In this document: in pieces, positions 52,423-60,819 of the stretch
Layout of the letters: each line of letters begins with the position of its first letter
Position numbering within the stretch: the stretch's first letter is position 1
Assembly: GCF_001514285.1 (NCBI RefSeq)
Contig: NZ_KQ949030.1
Span: 184,634-248,633, forward strand
DNA: 64,000 bases
DNA from: Streptomyces sp. DSM 15324
Lineage (GTDB): Bacteria > Actinomycetota > Actinomycetes > Streptomycetales > Streptomycetaceae
Direction: 5' to 3'
Notes under the pieces: model-generated
Database searches by the model: none
Seen by the model: the letters and a program-made list of their open reading frames with translations, nothing else
Told to the model about the DNA's origin: nothing
Position numbers and translations under genes: made by a program

Positions 52423-53460
52423 ATGTCCAACCACGCAAGACGCAGGCTGCCCACCGTGACCGTCGCCATCACCCTGCTCGCCGCAGTGGCGGCCTGCGGC
52501 CGGGGCGGCAGCGACGGCAGCGGGAGCGGTCAGAGCAAGGACGCCCCCCGCATCGCCATCGTCACCCGTGACTTCACCAACCCCTACTGGGCGGCCCTGC
52601 GCGACGGTGCGATAGCCGAGGGCAAGAAGCTTGGCGTCACGGTGAACGTCCAGGCCGGTCAGTCGGAGACCGACTCCACCGGGGAGAACGCCAAGTTGTC
52701 GGCCCTGGCCGGGCAGAACTACAACTGCTTCGGCGTGGTGCCGGTGAACGCCACCAACGTGATCACCCCGCTGGTCCCGGTGGCGCAGAAGAAGATCCCG
52801 ATCCTCAACCTGGACACCCAGATCGACCCGAGCGCCTCGAAGCAGGCCGGCGTGTCCTACGCGTCGTTCATCGGCTCCGACAACCTGACCGCGGGCAAGC
52901 AGGCCGGGGAGGCGCTGCTGAAGCGCATGGGCGGACAGGGCGATGTGGCCATACTTCAGGGCATCGCCGGAGAGCAGAACGGCATCAACCGCCAGAAGGG
53001 CTTCTCCGAGGCGGTGACCGGCAAGCTGAAGATCGTGGCCACCCAGCCGGCCGACTACGACCAGGCCAAGGCGCAGACGGTCACCGAGGCCATTCTCAAG
53101 GCGCACCCGGGGATCACCGGGATCTTCGCCGCCAACGACTCCATGGGTCTGGGCGCCGCACAGGCGGTGAAGAACGCGGGGCTGACGGGGAAGGTGTCCA
53201 TCATCTCCGTGGACGGCATCACCGCCGCGCTGCAAGCCGTGAAGGCCGGCACGCTGAGCGGCACCATCTCGCAGTACCCCTACGCCGAGGGCCAGATGGC
53301 CGTGCAGGCGTGCATCAACCTGGTCAAGCACAAGACCGTGCCCACCCGGATCGTCTCGCCGACGGCGCTGATCGACTCCAGCAACGTGGACAAGGCGATC
53401 AGCTCCTTCCCGCAGCCGATCGAGCCGTTCACCAACCCGCTTACCACGGACGGGAAGTGA
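52423..53460 (+). CDS. rbsB: Ribose-type ABC transporter substrate-binding lipoprotein
   Basis: A 345-residue sugar-binding lipoprotein starting at ATG 52423 after GAAAGG. Residues 1-25 are a lipoprotein signal, RRRLPTVTVAITLLAAVAAC, with the modified Cys in VAAC, followed by a Gly/Ser linker. The type-1 periplasmic fold is plain: PRIAIVTRDFTNPYWAALRDGAIAEGKKLG, CFGVVPVNATNVITPLV, GQGDVAILQGIAGEQNGINRQKGF, GIFAANDSMGLGAAQAV and VSIISVDG. Several match RbsB binding-pocket positions (the F-x-N-P-Y-W and N-D-x-M segments). It is followed by permease, ATPase, ribokinase and ribose pyranase genes, which makes ribose the probable ligand. Confidence 0.92.
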   Translation: MSNHARRRLPTVTVAITLLAAVAACGRGGSDGSGSGQSKDAPRIAIVTRDFTNPYWAALRDGAIAEGKKLGVTVNVQAGQSETDSTGENAKLSALAGQNYNCFGVVPVNATNVITPLVPVAQKKIPILNLDTQIDPSASKQAGVSYASFIGSDNLTAGKQAGEALLKRMGGQGDVAILQGIAGEQNGINRQKGFSEAVTGKLKIVATQPADYDQAKAQTVTEAILKAHPGITGIFAANDSMGLGAAQAVKNAGLTGKVSIISVDGITAALQAVKAGTLSGTISQYPYAEGQMAVQACINLVKHKTVPTRIVSPTALIDSSNVDKAISSFPQPIEPFTNPLTTDGK

Positions 53461-53467
53461 GTCGACG

Positions 53468-54427
53468 ATGACAGACGTTCAGGCGCCCGGACACCTCACG
53501 GGGCGCCTCTCAGTCGGGGCGGCGGCGCGTCTCGCCGCCCCGATCGGGGTCGTCGCGGTGTTCGTGGCGTTCTTCATCGCCACGCCCGACTTCCTCACTG
53601 TGAGCAACATCAGCGACCTGCTGGTGTCCACCTCGATCCTGCTGGTGCTCGCCATGGGCCAACAGCTGGTGGTCACCGTGGCCGGCATCGACCTCTCGGT
53701 GGGGTCCAACCTGCCGTGGTCGGCGGCGGTACTGGGATACGCCTACACCCACGGCTGGGGCCTGCCCGTCTCGGTGCTCCTGGCGCTGCTGGCGGGCCTG
53801 GCGGTCGGCGTGGTGAACGGGCTGATGGTGGCCCGGCTGAACATGACGGACTTCATCGTCACACTCGGTTCACTGTCCGTGGTCAGCGGCCTCACCCTGC
53901 TGCTGAGCAGCGGCAACACCGTGGCGGTGAACTCCGGTTTCCTGCGCGATCTGGCGTTGGACGGGATCGGCCCGGTGCGCTGGTTCTGGTTGGTGGCCGT
54001 CGTGGGGGCCGCGCTGATCGGCTTCCTGCTCTTCCGTACGCGCACGGGTACGTATCTGCTGTCCACCGGCGGCAACAGGGAAGCCGCCAGGGAGGCCGGC
54101 ATCCACGTCGACCGCATGCGGCTCATCGCCTACGCCAGCTCCGGGCTCGCGTGCGGAATCGCCGCCGTGCTGTTCGTGGCCCGCACCGGCGGCGCCGACC
54201 CGAGCCTGCAGACCGACCTGCTGCTCGGTTCCATCGCCGCCGTCGTCCTCGGCGGGTCCAGCCTGTTCGGCGGGAAGGCCTCCGTGCTGGGCTCGGTGGC
54301 CGGCGCGGTGCTGCTGCAGTCCCTGGTCAACGGCTTCACCCTGCTCGGCATCTCGCAGTACTACCAGCCCGTCGCGGTCGGTGCCGTGGTGCTGGGCGCC
54401 GCGTTCATCTCCCGGTTCCAGAAGTAG
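53468..54427 (+). CDS. rbsC: Ribose-type ABC transporter permease
   Basis: A 319-residue permease starting seven bases after rbsB. It has about nine hydrophobic spans, beginning with LAAPIGVVAVFVAFFIATPDFLTV. Family signatures are MGQQLVVTVAGIDLSVGSNL (about residues 62-81), GLMVARLNMTDFIVTLGSLSVVSG, and the coupling loop GTYLLSTGGNREAAREAGIHVDR. GSIAAVVLGGSSLFGGKASVLGSVAGAVLLQ near residue 257 is the classic C-terminal RbsC block. It works with the single-domain ATPase downstream and the RbsB lipoprotein to import ribose across the cytoplasmic membrane. Confidence 0.93.
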   Translation: MTDVQAPGHLTGRLSVGAAARLAAPIGVVAVFVAFFIATPDFLTVSNISDLLVSTSILLVLAMGQQLVVTVAGIDLSVGSNLPWSAAVLGYAYTHGWGLPVSVLLALLAGLAVGVVNGLMVARLNMTDFIVTLGSLSVVSGLTLLLSSGNTVAVNSGFLRDLALDGIGPVRWFWLVAVVGAALIGFLLFRTRTGTYLLSTGGNREAAREAGIHVDRMRLIAYASSGLACGIAAVLFVARTGGADPSLQTDLLLGSIAAVVLGGSSLFGGKASVLGSVAGAVLLQSLVNGFTLLGISQYYQPVAVGAVVLGAAFISRFQK

Positions 54428-54435
54428 GGACAGCC

Positions 54436-55236
54436 ATGACAGATACCGCAGCCCGCACGGCGGGCGATGCCTCCGCCGTCGAGCCGCCGCTCGTGACGAT
54501 CAGCGGACTGTGCAAGTCCTTCGACGCGGTGCGCGCACTCCAGGGTGTGGACCTGACACTGGCCGAAGGCGAGGTCACGGCACTGCTGGGAGACAACGGG
54601 GCGGGCAAGTCCACCCTGGTGCGCTGCCTGACCGGGGTGCATCCCCCGGACTCGGGTGAGATCCGGTTCCGGGGCGAGCCGATTCGGCTCAACTCCCCTG
54701 ACGACGCGCGTCGGCTGGGCATCGAAACGGTCTACCAGACCCTCGGACTGATCGAGGACCTCCCGGTGTGGCAGAACCTGTATCTCAACCGGGAGCTGAC
54801 CCAAGGGTTCGGACCGTTCCAGGTGCTGGACAGGAAGTCCATGATCGGAAACAGCCGGGACATCCTGGACCGGCTGGACGTCAACGTGCCCAACGTACGG
54901 GCCACGGTTCGCCGTATGTCCGGAGGCCAACGGCAGAGCATCGCCATCGCCCGGGCGGCCAACTGGGGCAAGACCCTGGTCATCATGGATGAGCCGACCG
55001 CCGCACTGGGCGTGCGGGAGACGGCGGCTGTGGAAGCCCTGATCCACCGGCTGCGCGAGGCGGCGGTGACCGTGCTGCTGATCAGCCACGACATGGCACA
55101 GGTGCTGCGGGTGGCGGACACCGCGTACGTGCTGCGCCGTGGGCAGACCGCCGCGCGGCGGACGGTCGCCGACACCACCGGAGACGAGTTGGTCGGCCTG
55201 ATCACGGGAGCACTCGAAGGGGACGCTCGTGTCTGA
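54436..55236 (+). CDS. rbsA: Ribose-type ABC transporter ATP-binding protein, single nucleotide-binding domain
   Basis: A 266-residue ATPase starting at ATG 54436, eight bases after the permease. Walker A is LLGDNGAGKSTLVRCL (about residues 51-66), the Q-loop region is TVYQTLGLIEDLPVW, the signature is RRMSGGQRQSIAIARAA and Walker B is LVIMDEPTAALG, with the switch His in LLISHDMAQVL. All are intact. Classical RbsA has two domains (~500 residues); this protein ends after the first, so two copies would pair. The same arrangement is known for FrcA-like sugar transporters. It overlaps the ribokinase start by eight bases. Confidence 0.92.
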   Translation: MTDTAARTAGDASAVEPPLVTISGLCKSFDAVRALQGVDLTLAEGEVTALLGDNGAGKSTLVRCLTGVHPPDSGEIRFRGEPIRLNSPDDARRLGIETVYQTLGLIEDLPVWQNLYLNRELTQGFGPFQVLDRKSMIGNSRDILDRLDVNVPNVRATVRRMSGGQRQSIAIARAANWGKTLVIMDEPTAALGVRETAAVEALIHRLREAAVTVLLISHDMAQVLRVADTAYVLRRGQTAARRTVADTTGDELVGLITGALEGDARV

Positions 55237-56179
55237 GCCCCGGCCGCCGCTGGTGGTCGTGATCGGCTCGGTGAACATCGACCACGTCGTGGTGTCCGAT
55301 GCCTTCCCGTCCCCCGGGGAGACCGTCCTCGGCCGGTCCACGCAGGTCACGCTCGGCGGCAAGGGAGCCAACCAGGCCGTGGCGTCGTCCGCCGCCGGCG
55401 TGCGTACCGCGATGATCGCCAGGGTGGGCACCGATCCCCAAGCCGCTCTCGCACGTGCAGGGCTCCTCAACAGAAATGTGGACGTACACGGGGTCGTCCC
55501 GGTGTCTGACGCCGAGACCGGAACCGCGTGGATCACCGTGGCGGCCGGAGACAACACCATCATCGTGATCCCCGGGGCCAATCACCGGTGGCCGTCCCAG
55601 GGCGACCCACTGGAGGGTGCCGGCGCGGACGCGGACGTCGTGCTGGCCCAACTGGAGGTACCGCTGGACGTGGTGGAGCGTGCGGCGGCCGCCTGCACGG
55701 GCCGGTTCCTGCTCAACGCCGCGCCGGCCGTCAGACTGCCGGATCGCCTGATCTCGCGGTGTGACGTGCTGATCGTGAACGAGCACGAACAGGCGGTGGT
55801 CTCCGGACAACCCGCCCCGGACAGGGCCACGGACCCGTCCGCCGTGCGGAAAGCGCACGCCGCGCTGCGCGCTCGGGGCGCCAAGGCGGTCATCACCACG
55901 TTGGGAGGGGCGGGCGCGATCATCACCGATACGGACGGCACCACCACCGCGATCCCGGCCATCCCCGCCCCGGTCCGGGACACCACCGGTGCGGGGGACG
56001 CGTTCGTCGGGGTGCTCGCCGCCCGGCTGGCCGCCGGTGACTCACTTCTGGAGGCCGCCCGGCTGGGGACAGCCGCCGGTTCCCTCGCAGTCCGGGTCGC
56101 CGGTGCCCAGCAGTACTGCGCCGACCTGGACGCCCTGCGCGCCACCCTTGCCACCGTCACCCCTGCAGAGAAGGGCTGA
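55229..56179 (+). CDS. rbsK: Ribokinase (PfkB family)
   Basis: A 316-residue PfkB-family kinase starting at GTG 55229, inside the end of the ATPase gene. The N-terminal VVVIGSVNIDHVVVSDAFPSPGETVLG and LGGKGANQAVASSAAG (about residues 44-59) are the ribokinase substrate-binding signature. The C-terminal DTTGAGDAFVGVLAARLAAG (about 251-270) holds the catalytic Asp and anion hole. VLIVNEHEQAVVSGQ and ITTLGGAGAIITD are further conserved blocks. It phosphorylates D-ribose to ribose 5-phosphate after import. The eight-base overlap upstream and three-base gap to rbsD show a tightly coupled operon. One Ile-for-Met/Leu change in the first motif is ordinary. Confidence 0.93.
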   Translation: MSEPRPPLVVVIGSVNIDHVVVSDAFPSPGETVLGRSTQVTLGGKGANQAVASSAAGVRTAMIARVGTDPQAALARAGLLNRNVDVHGVVPVSDAETGTAWITVAAGDNTIIVIPGANHRWPSQGDPLEGAGADADVVLAQLEVPLDVVERAAAACTGRFLLNAAPAVRLPDRLISRCDVLIVNEHEQAVVSGQPAPDRATDPSAVRKAHAALRARGAKAVITTLGGAGAIITDTDGTTTAIPAIPAPVRDTTGAGDAFVGVLAARLAAGDSLLEAARLGTAAGSLAVRVAGAQQYCADLDALRATLATVTPAEKG

Positions 56180-56182
56180 ACC

Positions 56183-56584
56183 TTGATACGAAACGGCATC
56201 ATCCACCAGGAGCTGGCCGGCCTCATCGCCGGACTCCGGCACACCGACACCTTCGTGATCAGCGACGCGGGACTGCCTCTGGCACCGGGTACCCCGGTCG
56301 TGGATCTCGGCTACCGCTACGGCCAGCCCCCGTTCCTCGACGTCGTGGAGGCCGTGCTGGCACAGGTCGTGGTCGAGGACAGCTGGGTGACCGACCAGAT
56401 CCGCGAGGTCAACCCCGGTGTCCACACCGGGCTGCGCTCTCTGGGGCTCGACCCGGAGCCACTCGATCACGACGAGTTCAAAGCGAGAGTCAGGGCTGCC
56501 CGCTTTGCCGTGCGCACGGGTGAGGACAGCTTCTTCGCCAACGTACTCTGCCGTGCCGGAGTCCCGTTCTCCGGAGGGCGCTGA
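56183..56584 (+). CDS. rbsD: D-ribose pyranase
   Basis: A 133-residue protein starting at TTG 56183, three bases after the rbsK stop, with GAGAAGGG as ribosome site. It matches RbsD end to end: the N-terminal IRNGIIHQELAGLIAGLRHTDTFVISDAGLPL with the catalytic His (about residue 19-20) and Asp, then PVVDLGYRYGQPPFLDVVEAVL, HDEFKARVRAARFAVRTGED and the C-terminal FFANVLCRAGV(P)F. The usual C-terminal Tyr-rich ending (ANVIL..GV.F) is present. It interconverts beta-pyranose and furanose forms so that ribokinase can use all imported ribose. It closes the operon. Confidence 0.94.
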   Translation: MIRNGIIHQELAGLIAGLRHTDTFVISDAGLPLAPGTPVVDLGYRYGQPPFLDVVEAVLAQVVVEDSWVTDQIREVNPGVHTGLRSLGLDPEPLDHDEFKARVRAARFAVRTGEDSFFANVLCRAGVPFSGGR

Positions 56585-56925
56585 ACGTCCGGCTGGGACA
56601 GGGGGGGGTGGGAGAGCGCGTGGGCGCATGTCCGACTCGCCGTACTTGCACTCGGGGCAGGGCACGGTCGTGCACTCATCCCGTGCGCCATGCGTTCAGC
56701 AGCCCTGCTGCAGGGTGATGCGGGCTCGGTCTCCGCACACCGTACGCGCTGAGCCATCTCGTGGTCTTGTCCTGCGCGGTGGCCAGTTCGTCCCGCCGGA
56801 GTCAGGTTCCGGAGCGGGTAGTTGCGACGTCGCGGTCGCAGCGCGCCGAAGCCCGAAGCCGGGCGGCCCCCGCGGCCTGGTTCCCGGTGGAGGCCATGGC
56901 AGCCGGTGCAGGAGCCGCAGGCTAG
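56585..56925. other. Intergenic stretch without a supported gene
   Basis: About 340 bases after rbsD contain a G8 run near 56591-56605 and no frame with a ribosome site and recognisable motif on either strand. A minus-strand CPECKYGESDMRPRALP stretch near 56620-56665 has a single CxxC pair but no partner. Confidence 0.4.
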
Positions 56926-56953
56926 GGCCTCCGGCGCCCGCACGCCGGAGGCC
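56926..56953. terminator. Strong 11-bp stem terminator between convergent genes
   Basis: GGCCTCCGGCG (56926-56936), a 6-base loop and CGCCGGAGGCC (56943-56953) form a perfect 11-bp hairpin. It lies 38 bases past the stop of the minus-strand acyltransferase gene and ~340 past rbsD, so it probably serves the former mainly. Confidence 0.75.
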
Positions 56954-56991
56954 ACCTCACGCTCGGACTTCCCGGGGTGCGCGCCCGAGGC

Positions 56992-58296
56992 TCAGCGAAC
57001 GTGATGCGCCAGTCCGGTGGCGCCGTTGAGCAGGTACTCCAGGGGGCCTCGGCGGAAGAAGCGGGACCAGAGAGCCGCGAAAACGGTGGCCCCGAGGACG
57101 AAGCAGAGCAGCAGTGCGGCGGAGGCGGACTGCGGCGGGGTGGCCGCTTCGCCGGGCAGGGCGAGGATCACCAGGATGTGGCCCACGTAGAGGGTCAAGG
57201 ACATGGTGCCGACGGCGATGATCGGCGTTGCGAGCCGACGCAGCCACGGCAGCCGGTCCAGGGCCACCGTCAGGCACAGGAGCACGGTGATCGCGATCCC
57301 CAGGCTGCCGATGAGGTCGAACGTGGAACCGCTGTGCGGCTCGGCTGCCAGCAGCCCCCATGCGTCGGTGCCCCCCAGCCCTCCACCGACCGGCGCGTCG
57401 AAGGATTGCGATGCCGTGCTGGGGTCCTTCATGGCATCCGGGACCTTCATGGCAGGCATCCCCGCCATGATCTTCTGAGCGCCGCCGGTCAGCCGGAGCA
57501 CCAGCCACGAGAATCCGTATCCGAACGTGATCATCGCGGGACCGACGACGGCCAGCCGCCGCTGGACCGTGCCGGAGGCCAGATCCAGCCGGCCCAACGC
57601 CATACCGGTGACCACGAACGTCATCCAGGTGATCGCCGGGTAGAGGCCCAGCAGCAGGAGATCGAGCACGCCTACGCCGCACAGTCGGGCGATCGGGTCC
57701 CAGGAGTCGACGACGTTCACGATCGACTCCGTGAGCAGCGCCCGGATCACGTACGCCACCTGCGGCGTGACGACCGCGAGCGTGACCGCGACGATCGCGA
57801 GTGTCCTGGCCCTCAGCCGCAGCAGAGGCAGGGCGAGCAGGAAGTACACCGCGTAGAAGTTGAGGATCCCGGCGCCGCCGAAGTTGGTCATCGCCAACGC
57901 GCTGCCCAGCACCAGCAGGATCACGGCCCGGACCACGATCCTGGCCTTCGCCTGCCGACCAGCAAGTCCGGTCTTCGGTTCGAAGCGGCCGGCGATCAGC
58001 ATCAGCGAGAACCCGGCGAGGGTGGCGAACAGCGCCGACGCCCGGCCGCTCGCCAGCTCCAGAAGCCAGTCGCCGACGCCGCCGCCCGGCGTGGGAGCCG
58101 GACCGACGTGCACGGCGAACATCCCGAACACGGCCAGTGCCCGGGCGAGGTCGACCCCGACCAGCCGCGCCATAGGTGTGGGGAGTTCGGTCACCGGGTT
58201 GGACCCGGGTGGGGGCAAGGGCCGTGGATGCGTCTTCTTGGCGCTTTCGATCTCGGTCACCAGGTCAACCTGGCCGAGGCGGGGGTGATCGACCAT
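56992..58296 (-). CDS. DUF418/DUF1624-type membrane acyltransferase-like protein
   Basis: A membrane protein of about 434 residues if started at ATG 58296 (MVDHPRLGQVDLVTEIESAKK); the frame runs up to 58485 and an internal ATG (MARLVGVDL, 58176) is also possible. The signature RLVGVDLARALAVFGMFAVHVGP marks the heparan-alpha-glucosaminide acetyltransferase/DUF418 superfamily, with its intramembrane His. It is followed by ASALFATLAGFSLMLIAG and about ten hydrophobic spans. VGTMSLTLYVGHILVILAL (about residue 360) is another conserved block. Such proteins are thought to pass acetyl or similar groups to extracellular sugars. It is a single gene, convergent with the rbs operon and divergent from the two-component pair. 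Confidence 0.8.
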   Translation of the reverse strand: MVDHPRLGQVDLVTEIESAKKTHPRPLPPPGSNPVTELPTPMARLVGVDLARALAVFGMFAVHVGPAPTPGGGVGDWLLELASGRASALFATLAGFSLMLIAGRFEPKTGLAGRQAKARIVVRAVILLVLGSALAMTNFGGAGILNFYAVYFLLALPLLRLRARTLAIVAVTLAVVTPQVAYVIRALLTESIVNVVDSWDPIARLCGVGVLDLLLLGLYPAITWMTFVVTGMALGRLDLASGTVQRRLAVVGPAMITFGYGFSWLVLRLTGGAQKIMAGMPAMKVPDAMKDPSTASQSFDAPVGGGLGGTDAWGLLAAEPHSGSTFDLIGSLGIAITVLLCLTVALDRLPWLRRLATPIIAVGTMSLTLYVGHILVILALPGEAATPPQSASAALLLCFVLGATVFAALWSRFFRRGPLEYLLNGATGLAHHVR

Positions 58297-58395
58297 CCGC
58301 CGGGCTTCGGGAGGTGCCCCGCCGGTCGGCCGGCCGCCCCCCTCCGCCTGGCGGGGACCGGTCGTCGACCCGCTTCCGGCCACCCTCGTGCCCTC

Positions 58396-58476
58396 CGCCA
58401 CGGGGCCACGCATGACGTGCTCGCCTGCTGGTTCGACAGGGACCGCTCCACCGTCACCCGCGCCGTCGGCGAGGTG
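58396..58476 (+). pseudogene. IS5-type transposase remnant, N-terminal HTH region
   Basis: The plus strand encodes RHGATHDVLACWFDRDRSTV, then TRAVGEV, which is the helix-turn-helix block near the start of Streptomyces IS5-group transposases. Upstream residues of that family appear only in a shifted frame, and nothing matches downstream, so this is a fragment. It sits in the 5' region of the acyltransferase gene and overlaps its over-long open frame, which is one reason I start that gene at 58296. Confidence 0.6.
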
Positions 58477-58719
58477 CCGCCTCAATCAAAACGCATTCCT
58501 CACCACGTATCCGCGTCGAACACGGCATCGTGAGGCTGGAGGCCGGGCCGCTCACGGACCAACCGGCAGCAGGGTGTGGTGTCCCTGCCGATCGGAGGGC
58601 ACCACCCCGCCGTGTGGCTGGGGCTGCCGTCCGTCCGGCCGCCGGAGCTCTGGAAGGCTTTAGGGTCGAGGCGGCACGGGCCGGACGGCATGTACGAGCA
58701 AAGGTGGGGCGGAGCGCGC

Positions 58720-59391
58720 GTGATACGGGTAGTGGTGGTGGACGACGAGGCACTGATCCGGTCGGGCTTCGAACTCATTCTGGGCGCCTCGGAGGACATC
58801 GAGGTCGTCGCGACCGCGTGCGGCGGCGACGCGGTGGATACCGTCCGCCGGGCGCGACCCGACGTGGTGCTGCTGGACATACGGATGCCGGACGTCGACG
58901 GGCTCACCGTCCTGCGCGAGGTGCGCGCGATGCCGGATCCGCCGGTCGTGGCGATGCTGACGACGTTCGACGCCGACGAATACATCCTGACCGCCCTGCA
59001 CTGCGGCGCGGCCGGCTTCCTGCTCAAGGACACCGAACCGGACCAACTCGCCCACCTGGTGCGCACCCTGGTCGCGGGCGGTGTGGTGCTCTCGCCCAAG
59101 GCGTCGCGGACCCTGCTGCGCGCCCGACCCGGCACCGGCGCGGCCGTCGACGAGGGGGCGGCACGGGTCCGGCAGCTCACCGCCCGCGAGCGCGATGTTC
59201 TCGTCCTGGTGGCGGAGGGGTTGTCGAACGCCGACGTCGGGGCGCGCATCCACCTGAGTGCCGGCACGGTCAAGGACCACGTCAGCGCGATCCTCACCAA
59301 GCTGCGCGTCACGAGCCGGGTGCAAGCGGCGCTGCTGGCGCAGCGGGCCGGACTGCTCGACCAGCAGGCACAGTCGGAGGCCGCGCGATGA
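58720..59391 (+). CDS. NarL/LuxR-type response regulator
   Basis: A 223-residue response regulator starting at GTG 58720 (VIRVVVVDDEALIRSGFELIL), with GGAG upstream; ATG 58690 in the same frame is an alternative. The receiver domain has the acidic pair VDDE, the phosphoacceptor Asp in VVLLDIRMPDVDG (about residue 53), the Thr in AMLTTFDADEYI and the Lys in GFLLKDTEP. The C-terminal GerE/LuxR HTH (about 150-210) is LTARERDVLVLVAEGLSNADVGARIHLSAGTVKDHVSAIL followed by TKLRV. Its stop overlaps the kinase start (ATGA), so the two form one signalling pair. Targets are unknown; the divergent acyltransferase is a candidate. Confidence 0.93.
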   Translation: MIRVVVVDDEALIRSGFELILGASEDIEVVATACGGDAVDTVRRARPDVVLLDIRMPDVDGLTVLREVRAMPDPPVVAMLTTFDADEYILTALHCGAAGFLLKDTEPDQLAHLVRTLVAGGVVLSPKASRTLLRARPGTGAAVDEGAARVRQLTARERDVLVLVAEGLSNADVGARIHLSAGTVKDHVSAILTKLRVTSRVQAALLAQRAGLLDQQAQSEAAR

Positions 59392-60506
59392 AGCGCGTGC
59401 GCGCGCTGTGGGAGCGGGTGCCCGCGCCGCTCGTCGACCTCGTCCTGGTGGTGGCAGCGGCCGTGGACGTGCGGCTGAACCTGTTGGACGACACGCGTCT
59501 CGGCGTCGCGCTGGCCACGCTCGGGTGCGCCGCGCTGACTTTCCGGCACCGGTTTCCGCTCGGCGTGTTCTTGCTCACCCTGCCCATCTCGCTGACGCAG
59601 CCCGTCGCCGTGGCTCCGCTCGCGGCGCTGTTCACCCTGGCCGAGCGTTCCCGTAACCGCCCTCTCCTCGCGGTGTGCGTCGTCCTCACCGCCATCGCGA
59701 ACAGCACTCCGTGGCCCCTGGTCGGCCTCACCGAGGTCGGCCGGACCATGACGCTGGTCACCTTCGTCTACAGCTTGGCGACCGCAGCAGCTCCGGTCCT
59801 CATCGCGCAGCTTCTCCAAGCGCGTCGGGACTTGGCGCGGCGGCTTGTCGAGATCGAGGAGGCCAGGGAGCACGAGCGGGTGCTGCACGCTCAGGCCGTG
59901 CTCGCCCGCGAGCGCGCCCAACTGGCCCGCGAGATGCATGACGTGGTCTCGCACCAGGTCAGCCTGATCGCGGTACGGGCCGGGGCGTTGCAGGTCGCCG
60001 CCAAGGACGCGGACGCCAAGGAGGCGGCCCGCACGATCCGTTCGCTGAGCGTCACCACGCTCGACGAACTGCGCACCATGGTCACGCTGCTGCGCGCCTC
60101 CGGCGGCCACGCCACCGAGCTGTCGCCGCAGCCCACCCTGGCCGACCTGCGCAAACTGGTGGAGTCAAGTGGCACCCACACCGAGCTGACGGGTGATCTC
60201 CCGCCCACCGTGGGCACACCCGCCCAACGCGCCCTCTACCGCACGGTCCAGGAGGCGCTGACCAACGTACGCAAGCACGCGCCCGGCGCCACGGCCCGCG
60301 TGGAGCTGTGGCAGGACGGCGACGGTGTCGGTGTGACCGTCACCAACACCCCTTCCACGCGTCCCTCTCTGCCCCTGCCCGGTTCGCAGCAGGGCTTGGT
60401 CGGTCTGCGCGAACGGGCCGAGATCCTGCACGGCACCCTGGATGCGGGCCCGACCTCGGAGGGCGGCTACCGGGTGCGGCTGCGGGTTCCGCTCAGCGCG
60501 GACTGA
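59388..60506 (+). CDS. DesK/NarX-type sensor histidine kinase (HisKA_3)
   Basis: A 372-residue membrane kinase. The N-terminal ~140 residues contain four or five hydrophobic spans (PLVDLVLVVAAAVDVRL, LGVFLLTLPISLTQPVAVAP, FVYSLATAAAPVLIAQLL), with little extracellular sequence. A coiled segment (RRDLARRLVEIEEAREHERVLHAQAVLARERAQL) leads to the HisKA_3 phosphoacceptor block REMHDVVSHQVSLIAVRAGAL (His at about residue 185). The ATPase domain has RTVQEALTNVRKHAP (N box) and GLVGLRERAEILHGTL (G box). This is the actinobacterial kinase type that partners NarL regulators, and the upstream overlap confirms the pair. With no large sensor domain it probably senses membrane or envelope state. Confidence 0.92.
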   Translation: MKRVRALWERVPAPLVDLVLVVAAAVDVRLNLLDDTRLGVALATLGCAALTFRHRFPLGVFLLTLPISLTQPVAVAPLAALFTLAERSRNRPLLAVCVVLTAIANSTPWPLVGLTEVGRTMTLVTFVYSLATAAAPVLIAQLLQARRDLARRLVEIEEAREHERVLHAQAVLARERAQLAREMHDVVSHQVSLIAVRAGALQVAAKDADAKEAARTIRSLSVTTLDELRTMVTLLRASGGHATELSPQPTLADLRKLVESSGTHTELTGDLPPTVGTPAQRALYRTVQEALTNVRKHAPGATARVELWQDGDGVGVTVTNTPSTRPSLPLPGSQQGLVGLRERAEILHGTLDAGPTSEGGYRVRLRVPLSAD

Positions 60507-60819
60507 CTGACCAGGGTCTGCTGTTGTCCTGTTGATGCTGTAGCCAGGCCACTTCGTCCACTCCGCATACGCGGCGCCCACAGCGACGGCGACCTCGAGC
60601 GTCCGGCGGGTCTGATCCACCGTGGCGCCCACCGTCCCGCACCGCAAAAGGGCCGGACGCCCCCTTCCTCCGCTACTGCCGTCAGAAGGGCGACGGCCTT
60701 CACCACACTGTCCACGCGGTCCAGGCCGTCGCCACCCGGCACAACTTTGCCCTCGCCGGGGAAAATCCCAGGTCAAGCACCAGTTCGAGCTGCCCGAGAA
60801 AGACCTTCTGCAACACCCT
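60507..60819. other. Intergenic stretch without a supported gene
   Basis: About 310 bases between the kinase gene and the convergent glucanase gene. Broken frames on both strands (for example plus-strand GDGLHHTVHAVQAVATRHNF near 60698-60757) hint at gene debris, but no domain can be named. Confidence 0.35.
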
